Numbered from the stretch's first letter, positions 7,163 to 13,780 are shown. The stretch: DNA of 21,021 bases from Candidatus Bathyarchaeota archaeon (GCA_013619005.1 JABXKY010000367.1:1-21021); one strand, 5' to 3'. The notes: generated from the letters alone by a model not told the origin. Translations and numbers: made by a program.

Positions 7163-7932
7163 CCCATAATTGACTCTATTTCTTCCAGCAACCTGGGGTT
7201 GCTGGCAGCCACCAGCTCCACCCTCGTGCCCTGGGTGAGCATCATGTCACCGAATAACTCGCCGTTGACCGTGTAAACCCCGCCAGCCTCCCTGATCATC
7301 AGTAACCCTGCCGAGATATCTGTGGCCCTCACGATCCCTCGGAGGTCTATATGGGCGTCCAGTGTCCCAGCGGCCACGCTGCAGAGGCTCATGGCGCTGC
7401 AGCCCTGCTGCCTGACGTGCCTGGACGCCCCGATGAGCCTTCCCAGCCTGTCCATGGATGGGTTCTTACTAATATCCATCCCAATCATTCCGTGGCGGTA
7501 CTTAATGTCGGGGGCTACGTTGATTGTGTCTTCGTCCAGCGTTGCCCCCGCTCCCTTTTCGGCGTAGAAAGTCTCCCCTGTGAAGAAGTTGGTGACGATA
7601 CCCGCAAGGGCGCCGCTTTGCTGATCCGTTTCACTGACGCTGATGCTGGTGACTGCCGGGCTCAACCCCCTCGCCAGGTTTGTGGTGCCGTCAACAGGGT
7701 CGGCCACCATGGTGAAACGCCCATCGCCTAAGACCTGGTCTCCTTCCTCGCTGACTAGGGTTATTCCGACATCTAGCTTCCCTAACGTCTCCAGAATGGC
7801 GTCCTGTGCCTGCAAGTCCAGGAGATCCTTGAACCTCTGGACGGGCATCGAGTTCCTCTGGTGAACGACTGATAGGACACTGCCCTGTATTTTATCACTT
7901 AGTTTGTGGAGAATACCGTGCCAGTCCACCAT
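7159..7932 (-). CDS. Inositol monophosphatase family protein (archaeal IMPase/FBPase type)
   Basis: A 257-residue Mg2+-dependent sugar or inositol phosphatase. Metal ligands are visible: SEEG (Glu62/Glu63), ADPVDGTTN (77-85, Asp78 and Asp81) and RATDISAG (202-209, Asp205), followed by MIREAGG. The replacement of the bacterial WDxAAG by TDISAG is usual for archaeal members, many of which also hydrolyse fructose-1,6-bisphosphate. The substrate cannot be told here; inositol phosphate for archaeal phospholipids or fructose bisphosphate are the main choices. The ATG lies about 30 nt after a TATA box with no ribosome-binding site, so the message is leaderless or nearly so. It is the first gene of a two-gene operon with sfsA. 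Confidence 0.88.
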   Translation of the reverse strand: MVDWHGILHKLSDKIQGSVLSVVHQRNSMPVQRFKDLLDLQAQDAILETLGKLDVGITLVSEEGDQVLGDGRFTMVADPVDGTTNLARGLSPAVTSISVSETDQQSGALAGIVTNFFTGETFYAEKGAGATLDEDTINVAPDIKYRHGMIGMDISKNPSMDRLGRLIGASRHVRQQGCSAMSLCSVAAGTLDAHIDLRGIVRATDISAGLLMIREAGGVYTVNGELFGDMMLTQGTRVELVAASNPRLLEEIESIMG

Positions 7933-7958
7933 ATCGATGAGGTATTCCCTCCGGCGTC

Positions 7959-7968
7959 TTTTATATTG
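7959..7968. promoter_or_regulatory. Shared, bidirectional TATA element
   Basis: The 10-mer TTTTATATTG (CAATATAAAA on the minus strand) is the only TATA-like element in the 47-56 nt between two divergent genes. Its centre is about 26-30 nt from the monophosphatase ATG at 7932 and about 26 nt from the glycosylase ATG at 7989. One element may therefore serve both, giving near-leaderless messages on each side. The same 10-mer recurs before moaA at 18911-18920. Confidence 0.5.
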
Positions 7969-7988
7969 TCACTGAGAACATGGTGTTG

Positions 7989-8558
7989 ATGTCGGTTCTC
8001 CTGAAAAAATTCTATCAAAGAGACACTGAGACCGTTGCCAAGGACCTGCTGGGTAAGATTCTGGTTCGCAGGCTCGGTGATGAGCTTATAGGTGGTATCA
8101 TCGTGGAGACCGAGGCATATTTCGATGCTGAAGACCCTGCGTCCCGTGCCTTCCACGGGAAAAAGCGGTACAACTCGGTGATGTTCGGTGAGCCCGGGCA
8201 CCTGTTCATCTACAACGTCCACCAGTACTGGATGCTCAACTTCATCGCCCACGATAATGGGGTCGGGGGTATCCTCATCAGGGCGATAGAGCCAACCATG
8301 GGGCTGGAATCCATGAGGGAGAACCGGCCGGTGAAGAATCTCAGGGACCTTACAAGTGGACCGGGGAAACTGACGCTGGCTCTTAACATCGACAAGTCCC
8401 TGAACGGGCTCTCGGTCACTGATGACTCATGCACCATCCATGTTCTGGACAACGAGTACAAGCATGAAATGGGGAAAAGCCACAGGATCGGCGTCACAAA
8501 GGACCTGCCGGAGCATTACAGGTTCTACGTAAAAAACAACAAATTTGTGTCAAAATAG
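7989..8558 (+). CDS. Alkyladenine (3-methyladenine) DNA glycosylase, Aag/Mpg family
   Basis: A base-excision repair enzyme that removes alkylated purines such as 3-methyladenine and hypoxanthine. The 189-residue protein shows family hallmarks: FYQRDTETVAKDLLGKILVRR near the start, IIVETEAYFD with the catalytic-type Glu, ASRAFHGKKRYNSVMF, the YNVHQYWMLNFI segment, LTSGPGKLTLAL, and the closing RFYVKNNKFVSK. I chose the ATG at 7989 because it lies about 26 nt after the TATA element, which fits a leaderless message. The ATG at 7980 adds three residues but is only about 17 nt from the TATA box. The gene converges on the CoA-transferase gene with 8 nt between stops. Confidence 0.93.
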   Translation: MSVLLKKFYQRDTETVAKDLLGKILVRRLGDELIGGIIVETEAYFDAEDPASRAFHGKKRYNSVMFGEPGHLFIYNVHQYWMLNFIAHDNGVGGILIRAIEPTMGLESMRENRPVKNLRDLTSGPGKLTLALNIDKSLNGLSVTDDSCTIHVLDNEYKHEMGKSHRIGVTKDLPEHYRFYVKNNKFVSK

Positions 8559-8566
8559 GGAGGGGT

Positions 8567-9727
8567 TTAGCCCTTCCACTGGACGATGGCGCCCGCCTTC
8601 TCCAGTGCAGTGAGCTCTTCCTCGGTCTTGCCCAGCTTCTCGGCCAGGACCTCGCGTGTGTGCTGGCCCAGCATTGGCGCCGCGCTCGTGACCTCTCCAG
8701 GGGTCTTGCTGAAGACCACCGGGAAGTTGGGTGCCTTGTAGCTGCCCACCGCTGGGTGGTCGACCTCGACCCACATGCCCCTTGCCTGGCTGTGGGGGTC
8801 CTCCATTGCCTCGTATGCCTCGTAGACGGGTCCAACCGGGAAGCCCAATCCCGCGAGGTACATGTGTGCCTCCTTGCGGGTCATATCCCCGATCTTCCCC
8901 ATGACCAGTTCACGGGTGAGCTCGTCGACCCCTAGCTCTGCCTTGAGTGCCTCGGTTGCCCTCGGTCTCTCGGTCATGAGGTAGACCCAGCCGTCGGCTA
9001 CCTGGAGAAGTCCTCCGACCCTTGGGGGCCTCGGGTTCTTCTTTCTGCGCTCGATGGGGCTCTCCTTGAACAGGTCGTAGGCTACGCTGGCGGTGCAGTT
9101 GAAGGCGGCCATGGTGTCGAACTGCGCGACGTCCACCATCTGGCCCTCGCCGGTGAGGTCCCTGTACCTGATGGCCGCCACGATGCTGAAAGCCGCGTAC
9201 ATAGCCGGCCCCAGGTCCCCCATGGCTCCCGACATGCTGATCGGCGGGCCGTCGTAGTTATAGTTCTTGCCAGTGGCGTAGGTGTGGCCGCTCATTGCCT
9301 CTGCGATGCTGGCGTATGAAGCGTTTTTACTGTATGGTCCCGTCTGGCCGAAACCAGACAGTGCCGCATAGATGATCTTTGGGTTCCATTCCTTGAGCAC
9401 ATCGTAGCCGAAGCCCAGGCGATCCATTGTCCCTGGGGCGAAGTTCTGCGCCACGACGTCGCTCTGCTTGACCAGTTCCTTGATCATCTCCTTGACCTCG
9501 GGGTTCTTGAGGTCCATGCTGATGCCTTTCTTTCCGAGGTTAAGGGCGTAGAACGTTGTTGATACGCCGTTCTTAAGCTCGCCCGGTCCCATCCTGCCGA
9601 TGGTACCCCACGGCGGCTCTACCTTGATTACCTCGGCTCCGAGTTCGGCCAGCATCATGGTGGTGTATGGGCCGAACCAGACGTGTGTGAAGTCCAGGAT
9701 CTTTATGTCCTCTAGTATTTTCTTCAT
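8567..9727 (-). CDS. CaiB/BaiF family (class III) CoA-transferase
   Basis: A 386-residue enzyme that moves CoA between acyl-CoA and a free acid. The N-terminus (ILDFTHVWFGPYTTMMLAEL) and GAEVIKVEPPWG (30-41) bind CoA. QNFAPGTMDRLGFGYD (94-109) and LSGFGQTGPY are typical. GAMGDLG places Asp171 at the position of the covalent catalytic aspartate of this family. The ATG at 9725-9727 is chosen because a TATA box lies exactly one promoter distance upstream; a TTG at 9736 would add three residues. The substrate is unknown: no acyl-CoA dehydrogenase, ligase or racemase lies nearby, and it is transcribed alone. Members act on oxalate, carnitine, bile acids, aromatic acids or 2-methylacyl-CoA racemisation. 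Confidence 0.92.
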   Translation of the reverse strand: MKKILEDIKILDFTHVWFGPYTTMMLAELGAEVIKVEPPWGTIGRMGPGELKNGVSTTFYALNLGKKGISMDLKNPEVKEMIKELVKQSDVVAQNFAPGTMDRLGFGYDVLKEWNPKIIYAALSGFGQTGPYSKNASYASIAEAMSGHTYATGKNYNYDGPPISMSGAMGDLGPAMYAAFSIVAAIRYRDLTGEGQMVDVAQFDTMAAFNCTASVAYDLFKESPIERRKKNPRPPRVGGLLQVADGWVYLMTERPRATEALKAELGVDELTRELVMGKIGDMTRKEAHMYLAGLGFPVGPVYEAYEAMEDPHSQARGMWVEVDHPAVGSYKAPNFPVVFSKTPGEVTSAAPMLGQHTREVLAEKLGKTEEELTALEKAGAIVQWKG

Positions 9728-9749
9728 GATAGGCAAACAAGATGGGATG

Positions 9750-9761
9750 CATATACATAAT
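9750..9761 (-). promoter_or_regulatory. TATA box for the CaiB-type CoA-transferase
   Basis: The minus strand reads ATTATGTATATG. Its centre is about 27 nt before the ATG at 9727, so transcription would begin at or within a base or two of the start codon. There is no Shine-Dalgarno site, consistent with a leaderless message. Confidence 0.55.
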
Positions 9762-9916
9762 GTTTGCCCAGTTTTAGGGGAGTTTTCTCTCGTCGTGCTT
9801 AAAAAGAGTCAACATTATCATCCACGCGGGAGGTTATATCCAGCCCTCGTTGAGATACGGTATTCATACGCTTTTGTCACCCTTCTTTCTGAAAAACCCC
9901 TGTGATCAGACCCCTT

Positions 9917-9930
9917 TTGCGCGCGCGCAA
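9917..9930. repeat. 14-bp palindrome of alternating GC
   Basis: TTGCGCGCGCGCAA is its own reverse complement and contains ten alternating G/C bases. Such tracts can adopt left-handed DNA under supercoiling or act as protein sites. It lies about 100 nt before the winged-helix regulator gene. Confidence 0.6.
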
Positions 9931-9980
9931 TATCTCCTGTGCTTCTTTCGGTACTTTTACCATACTCCACACTACTTCAG

Positions 9981-10014
9981 TAATTTATTTAACTGATAGG
10001 GTAATTTGTTTAAC
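9981..10014 (+). promoter_or_regulatory. Promoter with 13-bp direct repeat (likely operator)
   Basis: TAATTTATTTAAC (9981-9993) and TAATTTGTTTAAC (10002-10014) match at 12 of 13 bases and start exactly 21 bp apart, two DNA turns, so both face the same side of the helix. The first copy contains the TATA box (TTTATTTAA). Transcription would begin near 10014, just before the GTG at 10017. The arrangement suggests repression by a protein that binds both copies, most simply the winged-helix regulator encoded next. Confidence 0.55.
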
Positions 10015-10016
10015 CT

Positions 10017-10763
10017 GTGAGGCTTGATGAGGAGATAAGTGGGCTCCGCAGGGAGATTAACCAGTTCAGGACCGAGACCAGGCAGCGCCTGGAGGTCATC
10101 GAGAACGAGGTAAACAAGCAGGTGGCCCTCAACTACAACAGGACCATCGTCGATTACGTCACTGAGATGAGTCACGACCTTGTGGCCAACCTGAAATGCG
10201 ATAGACCAGAGGAGGAGGCACACTGCAAGGATAAGATGGGGGGGCTTCAAGAGGAGTACCTCGGTCTCCTGAAGGCGGGCAAGTTCACCGAGTCATACAA
10301 CGCTCTTGAGGTAGCGATGGAAAAACTGCTAATGATCAAGCAGAGCTTCGAGGAGATGGGGAGACCTGGGTGTGTCTCCTGTCTGGAGAACGAATCCAAG
10401 CTACTGCAGTCAAATATGCAGCTCCTCTCACAGCTGAGGCTCATCGAGACGCCGGCTGTCTCTCTGGCTCAGAACACGGCCACTGTTAACTCCCTTGACG
10501 CCGAGAAGGCAAGCGCACTCATCGTTAAACCCATCAGCAACAAGGTGAGGATACAGATCCTCCAGAGCATCTACAGGGGCGAGAACAGGTTCAACGACCT
10601 CTCAAAGGCTACGGGCCAGGAGGGCGGGCAGCTCCTCTATCATATCAGGAAGCTCAAGGACACCGCGTACCTGGACCAATTCGAGTCAAAGGACTATGTG
10701 CTGACGACAAAGGGCATGAAGGCGCTTGTGATGCTGGCCCAGCTGAGCCACGAGTTGAATTAA
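10017..10763 (+). CDS. Coiled-coil / winged-helix transcriptional regulator with paired cysteines
   Basis: A 248-residue protein. Residues 1-55 are a strongly charged helix likely to form a coiled coil (LRREINQFRTETRQRL). The middle holds Cys61, Cys70, Cys119 and Cys122 (CVSC), which could bind a metal or form disulfides. The C-terminal 80 residues are a winged helix of ArsR/MarR type (SNKVRIQILQSIYRGENRFND, then GGQLLYHIRKLKDTAYL). An in-frame stop just before the GTG at 10017 fixes the start, and the GTG lies about 29 nt after a TATA box with no ribosome-binding site. The family is unnamed to me. It is 4 nt from the DUF1080 gene, so both are expressed together. Confidence 0.75.
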   Translation: MRLDEEISGLRREINQFRTETRQRLEVIENEVNKQVALNYNRTIVDYVTEMSHDLVANLKCDRPEEEAHCKDKMGGLQEEYLGLLKAGKFTESYNALEVAMEKLLMIKQSFEEMGRPGCVSCLENESKLLQSNMQLLSQLRLIETPAVSLAQNTATVNSLDAEKASALIVKPISNKVRIQILQSIYRGENRFNDLSKATGQEGGQLLYHIRKLKDTAYLDQFESKDYVLTTKGMKALVMLAQLSHELN

Positions 10764-10767
10764 TCTA

Positions 10768-11616
10768 ATGATCGAGGGCAGATGGAATACGGTCGTAAGG
10801 CTGCGTGACAGAGATTACGCCTCCTGGTTCGAGATCAACAATGACGGGGGGCTATCAGGTAGGTTCGTGGGCATCGAGGGAAGCGCGAGATCCATGACTG
10901 AGGTTCGTTTCAAGGGAAATGAGCTGTACTTCAGGCTCCCTCCCCAGTACGAGAAGCGGGAAGGCGACCTGATCTTCAGGGGGACGCTGGTTGACGGGAA
11001 GATCAATGGAACTACCAATGACGACGAGGGTAACTGGGTCGAGTTCAGCGCTGTTTCTGCTCCCAAACTCAATTACCGCGAGGTGGAATGGGGAGAGCCG
11101 TTAAACCTCATCAGGGAGGACTTGTCCAACTGGGGGCAGAGGTTCTCGGATGACCCGAGCGGCTGGAAGGTCGAGAAAGGGATCATCAGTAACACCCCTC
11201 CGAGCGTGGACCTGGTCACCAAGGATAAGTACGCTGACTTCAAGCTCCACGCCGAGTGGAGGGTCCCCGAGAAGGGCAACAGCGGCATCTACCTCAGAGG
11301 CAGGTACGAGGTCCAGATACTTGACGACCACGACAGGGAGCCGGGTGACAGGTCAACGGGCTCAATATACGGCTACCTGAAGCCATCCAAGAAGGCAACA
11401 AAACCCGTGGGTGAGTGGAATTCCTTCGACATCACCTTCATCGGCCGCTGGGTAACAATCGTGTTCAACGGGGAAACCATCATAGATCGACGGGAAATAC
11501 CTGGCTTGACGGGCGGTGCACTGGACTCAAACGAGGGTGAACCTGGGCCAATCATGCTCCAGGGCGACCACAGGGCAGTGGAGTACAGGAACCTAGTCCT
11601 GGTTCCAGCCATTTAG
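10768..11616 (+). CDS. DUF1080 (3-keto-disaccharide hydrolase-like) domain protein, no signal peptide
   Basis: A 282-residue protein. Residues 1-100 are beta-rich and repetitive in style (GRWNTVVRLRDRDYASWFEI, GDLIFRGTLVDGKINGTT). Residues about 120-280 match the DUF1080 concanavalin-like fold: FKLHAEWRVPEKGNSGIYLRG is shown by its core NSGIYLRGRYEVQILDD (171-187), then TGSIYGYLKPS, EWNSFDITFIG and GPIMLQGD with VEYRNLVL at the end. Related bacterial proteins act on 3-keto-glucosides or bind glycans and are usually exported; here there is no signal peptide or membrane segment. It begins 4 nt after the regulator and converges on the DUF362 gene with a 4-nt overlap of stops. Its substrate is unknown. 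Confidence 0.82.
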   Translation: MIEGRWNTVVRLRDRDYASWFEINNDGGLSGRFVGIEGSARSMTEVRFKGNELYFRLPPQYEKREGDLIFRGTLVDGKINGTTNDDEGNWVEFSAVSAPKLNYREVEWGEPLNLIREDLSNWGQRFSDDPSGWKVEKGIISNTPPSVDLVTKDKYADFKLHAEWRVPEKGNSGIYLRGRYEVQILDDHDREPGDRSTGSIYGYLKPSKKATKPVGEWNSFDITFIGRWVTIVFNGETIIDRREIPGLTGGALDSNEGEPGPIMLQGDHRAVEYRNLVLVPAI

Positions 11617-12464
11617 AAGACGAGCTTGGCATCCAAGGCCCTGTCCCATTCCCTGTAGACGGCCCCGATACCATCCCCAACTACCTCGACGTCGTTCATC
11701 TCACCTATTCCGGCCTCGTGGAGCCACTTGACGTGGTCAATGGTCTCCGGGTTGATGCCGATACACCTTGCAGCGGTCGCATCCGCTGCCACCGCATCCA
11801 CGCTGGCGATAATGGTGTCCATCTTGACGGGTTCTCCCTGCCATGGCCCCTTGCCCGCCTTCCCGTAGAAGCCATCGATCACGCTCAGGTGTGGTGGCAG
11901 TGTCTTGACTATATCGTAGATGACGTTGTTCATGCCGTGGACGTGCATGGTGTACTTTCTCCGGGTGGTGAGCATCCCGAACATGTTCTTGAGCCCCATG
12001 GTGATGCTCGTGTGGTGCAATGTCTTCATGGTGGGCACTGTTATGATGGCGTTCTCCGTGGCCATCCTCGCCACCTTGAACTTTCTCACCTTTCTGGGAT
12101 CATCGACCACCAGCTCAACTTTGTCCTCGAGCTTCCTCATGTTCACGTACTCGGCTCCGAGGCGTTCTATGACCTCCATCATCCCCGTGGTGTGGATTGC
12201 CTCGTCTGGGGATGTTATTCCCCCCTCTGTCTCGACTACAATAGCCTTCTTTCCCAATTCGTGGACCCTGTTGATGACGGCCTCGATGACCACGGGGTCA
12301 GTGGTGATTCCCGTCTCGTAGGTGTGCGAAGTGATTAGGTTGGGCTTCACGAGCACCGTGTCCCAGGGCTCAAGCGCCTCCCTGTACGGGATCAAATCCA
12401 TTGCACGATAAACTGGTTCAAGGCCTCTCTCGCCCTTGACTATTGCTACCCTTGATAATGTCAT
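11613..12464 (-). CDS. DUF362 domain-containing protein
   Basis: A 283-residue protein of the DUF362 family. Conserved blocks are VLVKPNL (37-43), TTDPVVIEAVI, VVETEGG, KTLHHTSITMGLKNMFGML (147-165) and DAVAADATAARCIGI (223-237). Many family members carry added ferredoxin-like Cys clusters; this one has a single Cys (234), so no iron-sulfur domain is present. The biochemical role of the family is not established. The ATG is about 29 nt from a TATA-like element, without a ribosome-binding site. It is a single-gene unit, convergent with the DUF1080 gene and divergent from the ArsR gene. Confidence 0.88.
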   Translation of the reverse strand: MTLSRVAIVKGERGLEPVYRAMDLIPYREALEPWDTVLVKPNLITSHTYETGITTDPVVIEAVINRVHELGKKAIVVETEGGITSPDEAIHTTGMMEVIERLGAEYVNMRKLEDKVELVVDDPRKVRKFKVARMATENAIITVPTMKTLHHTSITMGLKNMFGMLTTRRKYTMHVHGMNNVIYDIVKTLPPHLSVIDGFYGKAGKGPWQGEPVKMDTIIASVDAVAADATAARCIGINPETIDHVKWLHEAGIGEMNDVEVVGDGIGAVYREWDRALDAKLVF

Positions 12465-12486
12465 TGAATCATTTCCCGCGTCATGC

Positions 12487-12500
12487 GATATTAATTATTT
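12487..12500 (-). promoter_or_regulatory. TATA box for the DUF362 gene
   Basis: The minus strand reads AAATAATTAATATC across this stretch. The centre lies about 29 nt before the ATG at 12464, giving a start of transcription within a few bases of translation. Confidence 0.45.
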
Positions 12501-12523
12501 GAACTGGGGGAAAAAAGGGAAAG

Positions 12524-12530
12524 TTTATAC
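12524..12530 (+). promoter_or_regulatory. TATA box for the arsR-hemerythrin operon
   Basis: TTTATAC follows a purine-rich BRE-like stretch (GGGAAAG). Transcription about 26 nt downstream would begin at or next to the ATG at 12551, so the first gene may be leaderless. The inverted repeat described separately starts 2 bp after this box. Confidence 0.55.
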
Positions 12531-12531
12531 A

Positions 12532-12553
12532 CATATGACCCACACATCATATG
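12532..12553 (+). promoter_or_regulatory. Perfect inverted repeat over the start site: likely ArsR operator
   Basis: CATATGA - 8 bp - TCATATG, with perfect 7-bp arms, spans from just after the TATA box to the ATG of the ArsR-type gene. The 22-bp size and twofold symmetry suit a dimeric winged-helix repressor. Binding here would block transcription initiation, so autoregulation is the simplest reading. Confidence 0.65.
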
Positions 12554-12910
12554 ACGAAATATTCAGATAAGGTGATGATGATGAAAAAAGACCTCTCGAT
12601 AATGTGTTATGGATTCTTCTCTACCCTCTCAAACCCAACACGCCTGGCGATCATCGAGGCACTGGTTGAAACACCCATGCACGTGAACCAGATAGCCGCG
12701 GAGCTTGAGCAGGAACAAAGCATGATCTCCCACAACCTCAAACATCTGGTAAATTGCCGCTTCGTATATGTGAAGAGAGAGGGAAAGCAAAGGGTCTACT
12801 CGGTCAACCACGAGACCGTGGACCCGTTGATGAAGGTAGTCGAGAACCATCACCACAAATTCTGTTTAGATGGCGAGGCATGCCACCTCAACGTGAAAAA
12901 GGAGAAATAA
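12551..12910 (+). CDS. ArsR-family transcriptional regulator with C-terminal His/Cys cluster
   Basis: A 119-residue winged-helix protein. FFSTLSNPTRLAIIEALVE (22-40) and MHVNQIAAEL, then QEQSMISHNLKHLVNCRFVYV (55-74), form the classic ArsR DNA-binding helices, and the wing is KREGKQRVYSV. Possible metal or redox ligands are Cys19, Cys69 and a tail cluster HHHKFCLDGEACH (100-112). The ATG at 12551 fits a leaderless start; a second choice is ATG 12581, preceded by GGTGAT. The gene is followed after 3 nt by a ScdA/Ric-like hemerythrin, and GGAG inside its last codons serves that gene. It probably senses a metal, iron-sulfur damage or nitric oxide and controls its own operon. Confidence 0.85.
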   Translation: MTKYSDKVMMMKKDLSIMCYGFFSTLSNPTRLAIIEALVETPMHVNQIAAELEQEQSMISHNLKHLVNCRFVYVKREGKQRVYSVNHETVDPLMKVVENHHHKFCLDGEACHLNVKKEK

Positions 12911-12913
12911 AAA

Positions 12914-13729
12914 ATGGCGATAAACGAGTCAAGCCCCTACGAGGAGGGCATGGAGGAGTACATGAACAGGGGCATCAAGGACGTAATCACCGAGCACCCA
13001 GAGCTTGAGGCGATACTAGACGATTACGATATCGGCTGCGGGGCATGCATGGTGGGGACATGCCTCCTCAAGGACATAGTGGACGTACACGGGCTCCCAT
13101 CTGAGACCGAGCGGGCGTTGATGGGCAGGATCACCAAGGTCATCTACCCCAACGCCGAGATCGAGACCTCTGAGGACGATGGAAAGGCGCAGGCGGAGAG
13201 GACATTCGCGTACTCTCCACCGGTCCAGATACTGGTGGACGAGCACAAGCTCATCAAGCGGCTCATCGCGTTGATCCCCTGCATAACGGAGTCAATGGAC
13301 CTGACCACCGAGGACGGGAGGCAGCTAGTGTTGGACGGCGTTGACTTTATCAAGACCTACGCCGATAGCTTTCACCACGCGAAGGAGGAGGACCTGCTGT
13401 TCAAGTACTTCGATGCGGACTCCGAGATCGTCTCGGCCTTCCACGAGGACCACAGGGTCGCAAGGAACCACGTCAAGAACATCCTGGAAGGGGTGAGCGA
13501 GAAGAACAGGGCAAAGGTCGCGGAGCACCTGGGCGCTTACAACGAGCTACTGCAGGTCCACATCAAGCGGGAGGACGAGATACTGTACCCCTGGATGGAC
13601 AGGAACATCTCATCGGAGCAGGAGACCGAGCTAGCAGCGTCATTCGACGAGGTCGCTGACAGGTTCGGCGACGTCAACGAAAGGTACGAGGTCTTCGTCC
13701 AGAGGCTCGAGAAGAGCTTCCTGAATTAA
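12914..13729 (+). CDS. ScdA/Ric-like di-iron hemerythrin domain protein
   Basis: A 271-residue protein with two parts. Residues 1-75 resemble the DUF542/DUF1858 N-terminal domain of ScdA/YtfE repair proteins, with the motif IGCGACMVGTC (Cys42, Cys45, Cys50). Residues about 100-265 are a hemerythrin four-helix bundle; candidate iron ligands are His111 (DEHK), His155 and Glu159 (FHHAKEEDLLF), His177/His180 (FHEDH), His216 and Glu220 (VHIKREDEILYP). Bacterial relatives repair iron-sulfur clusters after nitric oxide or oxidative stress. Unlike YtfE (CC motif), this protein has a CxxC-x4-C pattern. GGAG 9 nt before the ATG and the ArsR neighbour point to an inducible stress operon. Confidence 0.82.
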   Translation: MAINESSPYEEGMEEYMNRGIKDVITEHPELEAILDDYDIGCGACMVGTCLLKDIVDVHGLPSETERALMGRITKVIYPNAEIETSEDDGKAQAERTFAYSPPVQILVDEHKLIKRLIALIPCITESMDLTTEDGRQLVLDGVDFIKTYADSFHHAKEEDLLFKYFDADSEIVSAFHEDHRVARNHVKNILEGVSEKNRAKVAEHLGAYNELLQVHIKREDEILYPWMDRNISSEQETELAASFDEVADRFGDVNERYEVFVQRLEKSFLN

Positions 13730-13731
13730 CC

Positions 13732-13780
13732 TTTTTCCCTATTACCCGTTATTCCTCAACTTTAAAATATAATTATTTTT
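13732..13780 (+). terminator. T-tract terminators in the convergent gap
   Basis: Just after the hemerythrin stop the plus strand has CTTTTTCCC (13731-13739), and TTATTTTTG follows at 13773-13781. The short AT-rich gap separates two convergent genes and likely holds the transcription end of the plus-strand operon. Confidence 0.45.

Larger units (their letters stand above)
9728..10016. other. Intergenic region between the CoA-transferase and the winged-helix regulator
   Basis: This 289-nt stretch carries both divergent promoters at its ends. In the middle there is a TATA-like GCTTAAAAAG on the plus strand (9798-9807), followed by GGGAGGTTATATCC but no convincing reading frame. A 14-bp perfect palindrome TTGCGCGCGCGCAA lies at 9917-9930. 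No tRNA or C/D-box RNA pattern was recognised. A short noncoding transcript from the TATA-like element is possible but unsupported. Confidence 0.5.

Noticed and set aside
7899..8252. Minus-strand open frame across the glycosylase gene and the promoter gap
   Set aside because: It crosses the TATA region between two divergent genes, and the glycosylase on the plus strand is complete and well conserved.
9798..9900. TATA-like GCTTAAAAAG followed by GGGAGGTTATATCC, considered as a promoter for a small gene or RNA
   Set aside because: No start codon with a sensible frame follows, and no tRNA, C/D-box or stable hairpin pattern was found. It is kept only as a note in the intergenic entry.
11718..12338. 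Long plus-strand open frame (206 codons) opposite the DUF362 gene
   Set aside because: It is the mirror of a GC-rich real gene. Its product is rich in His, Leu, Val and Asp with no recognisable motif, whereas the minus strand gives a clear DUF362 protein.
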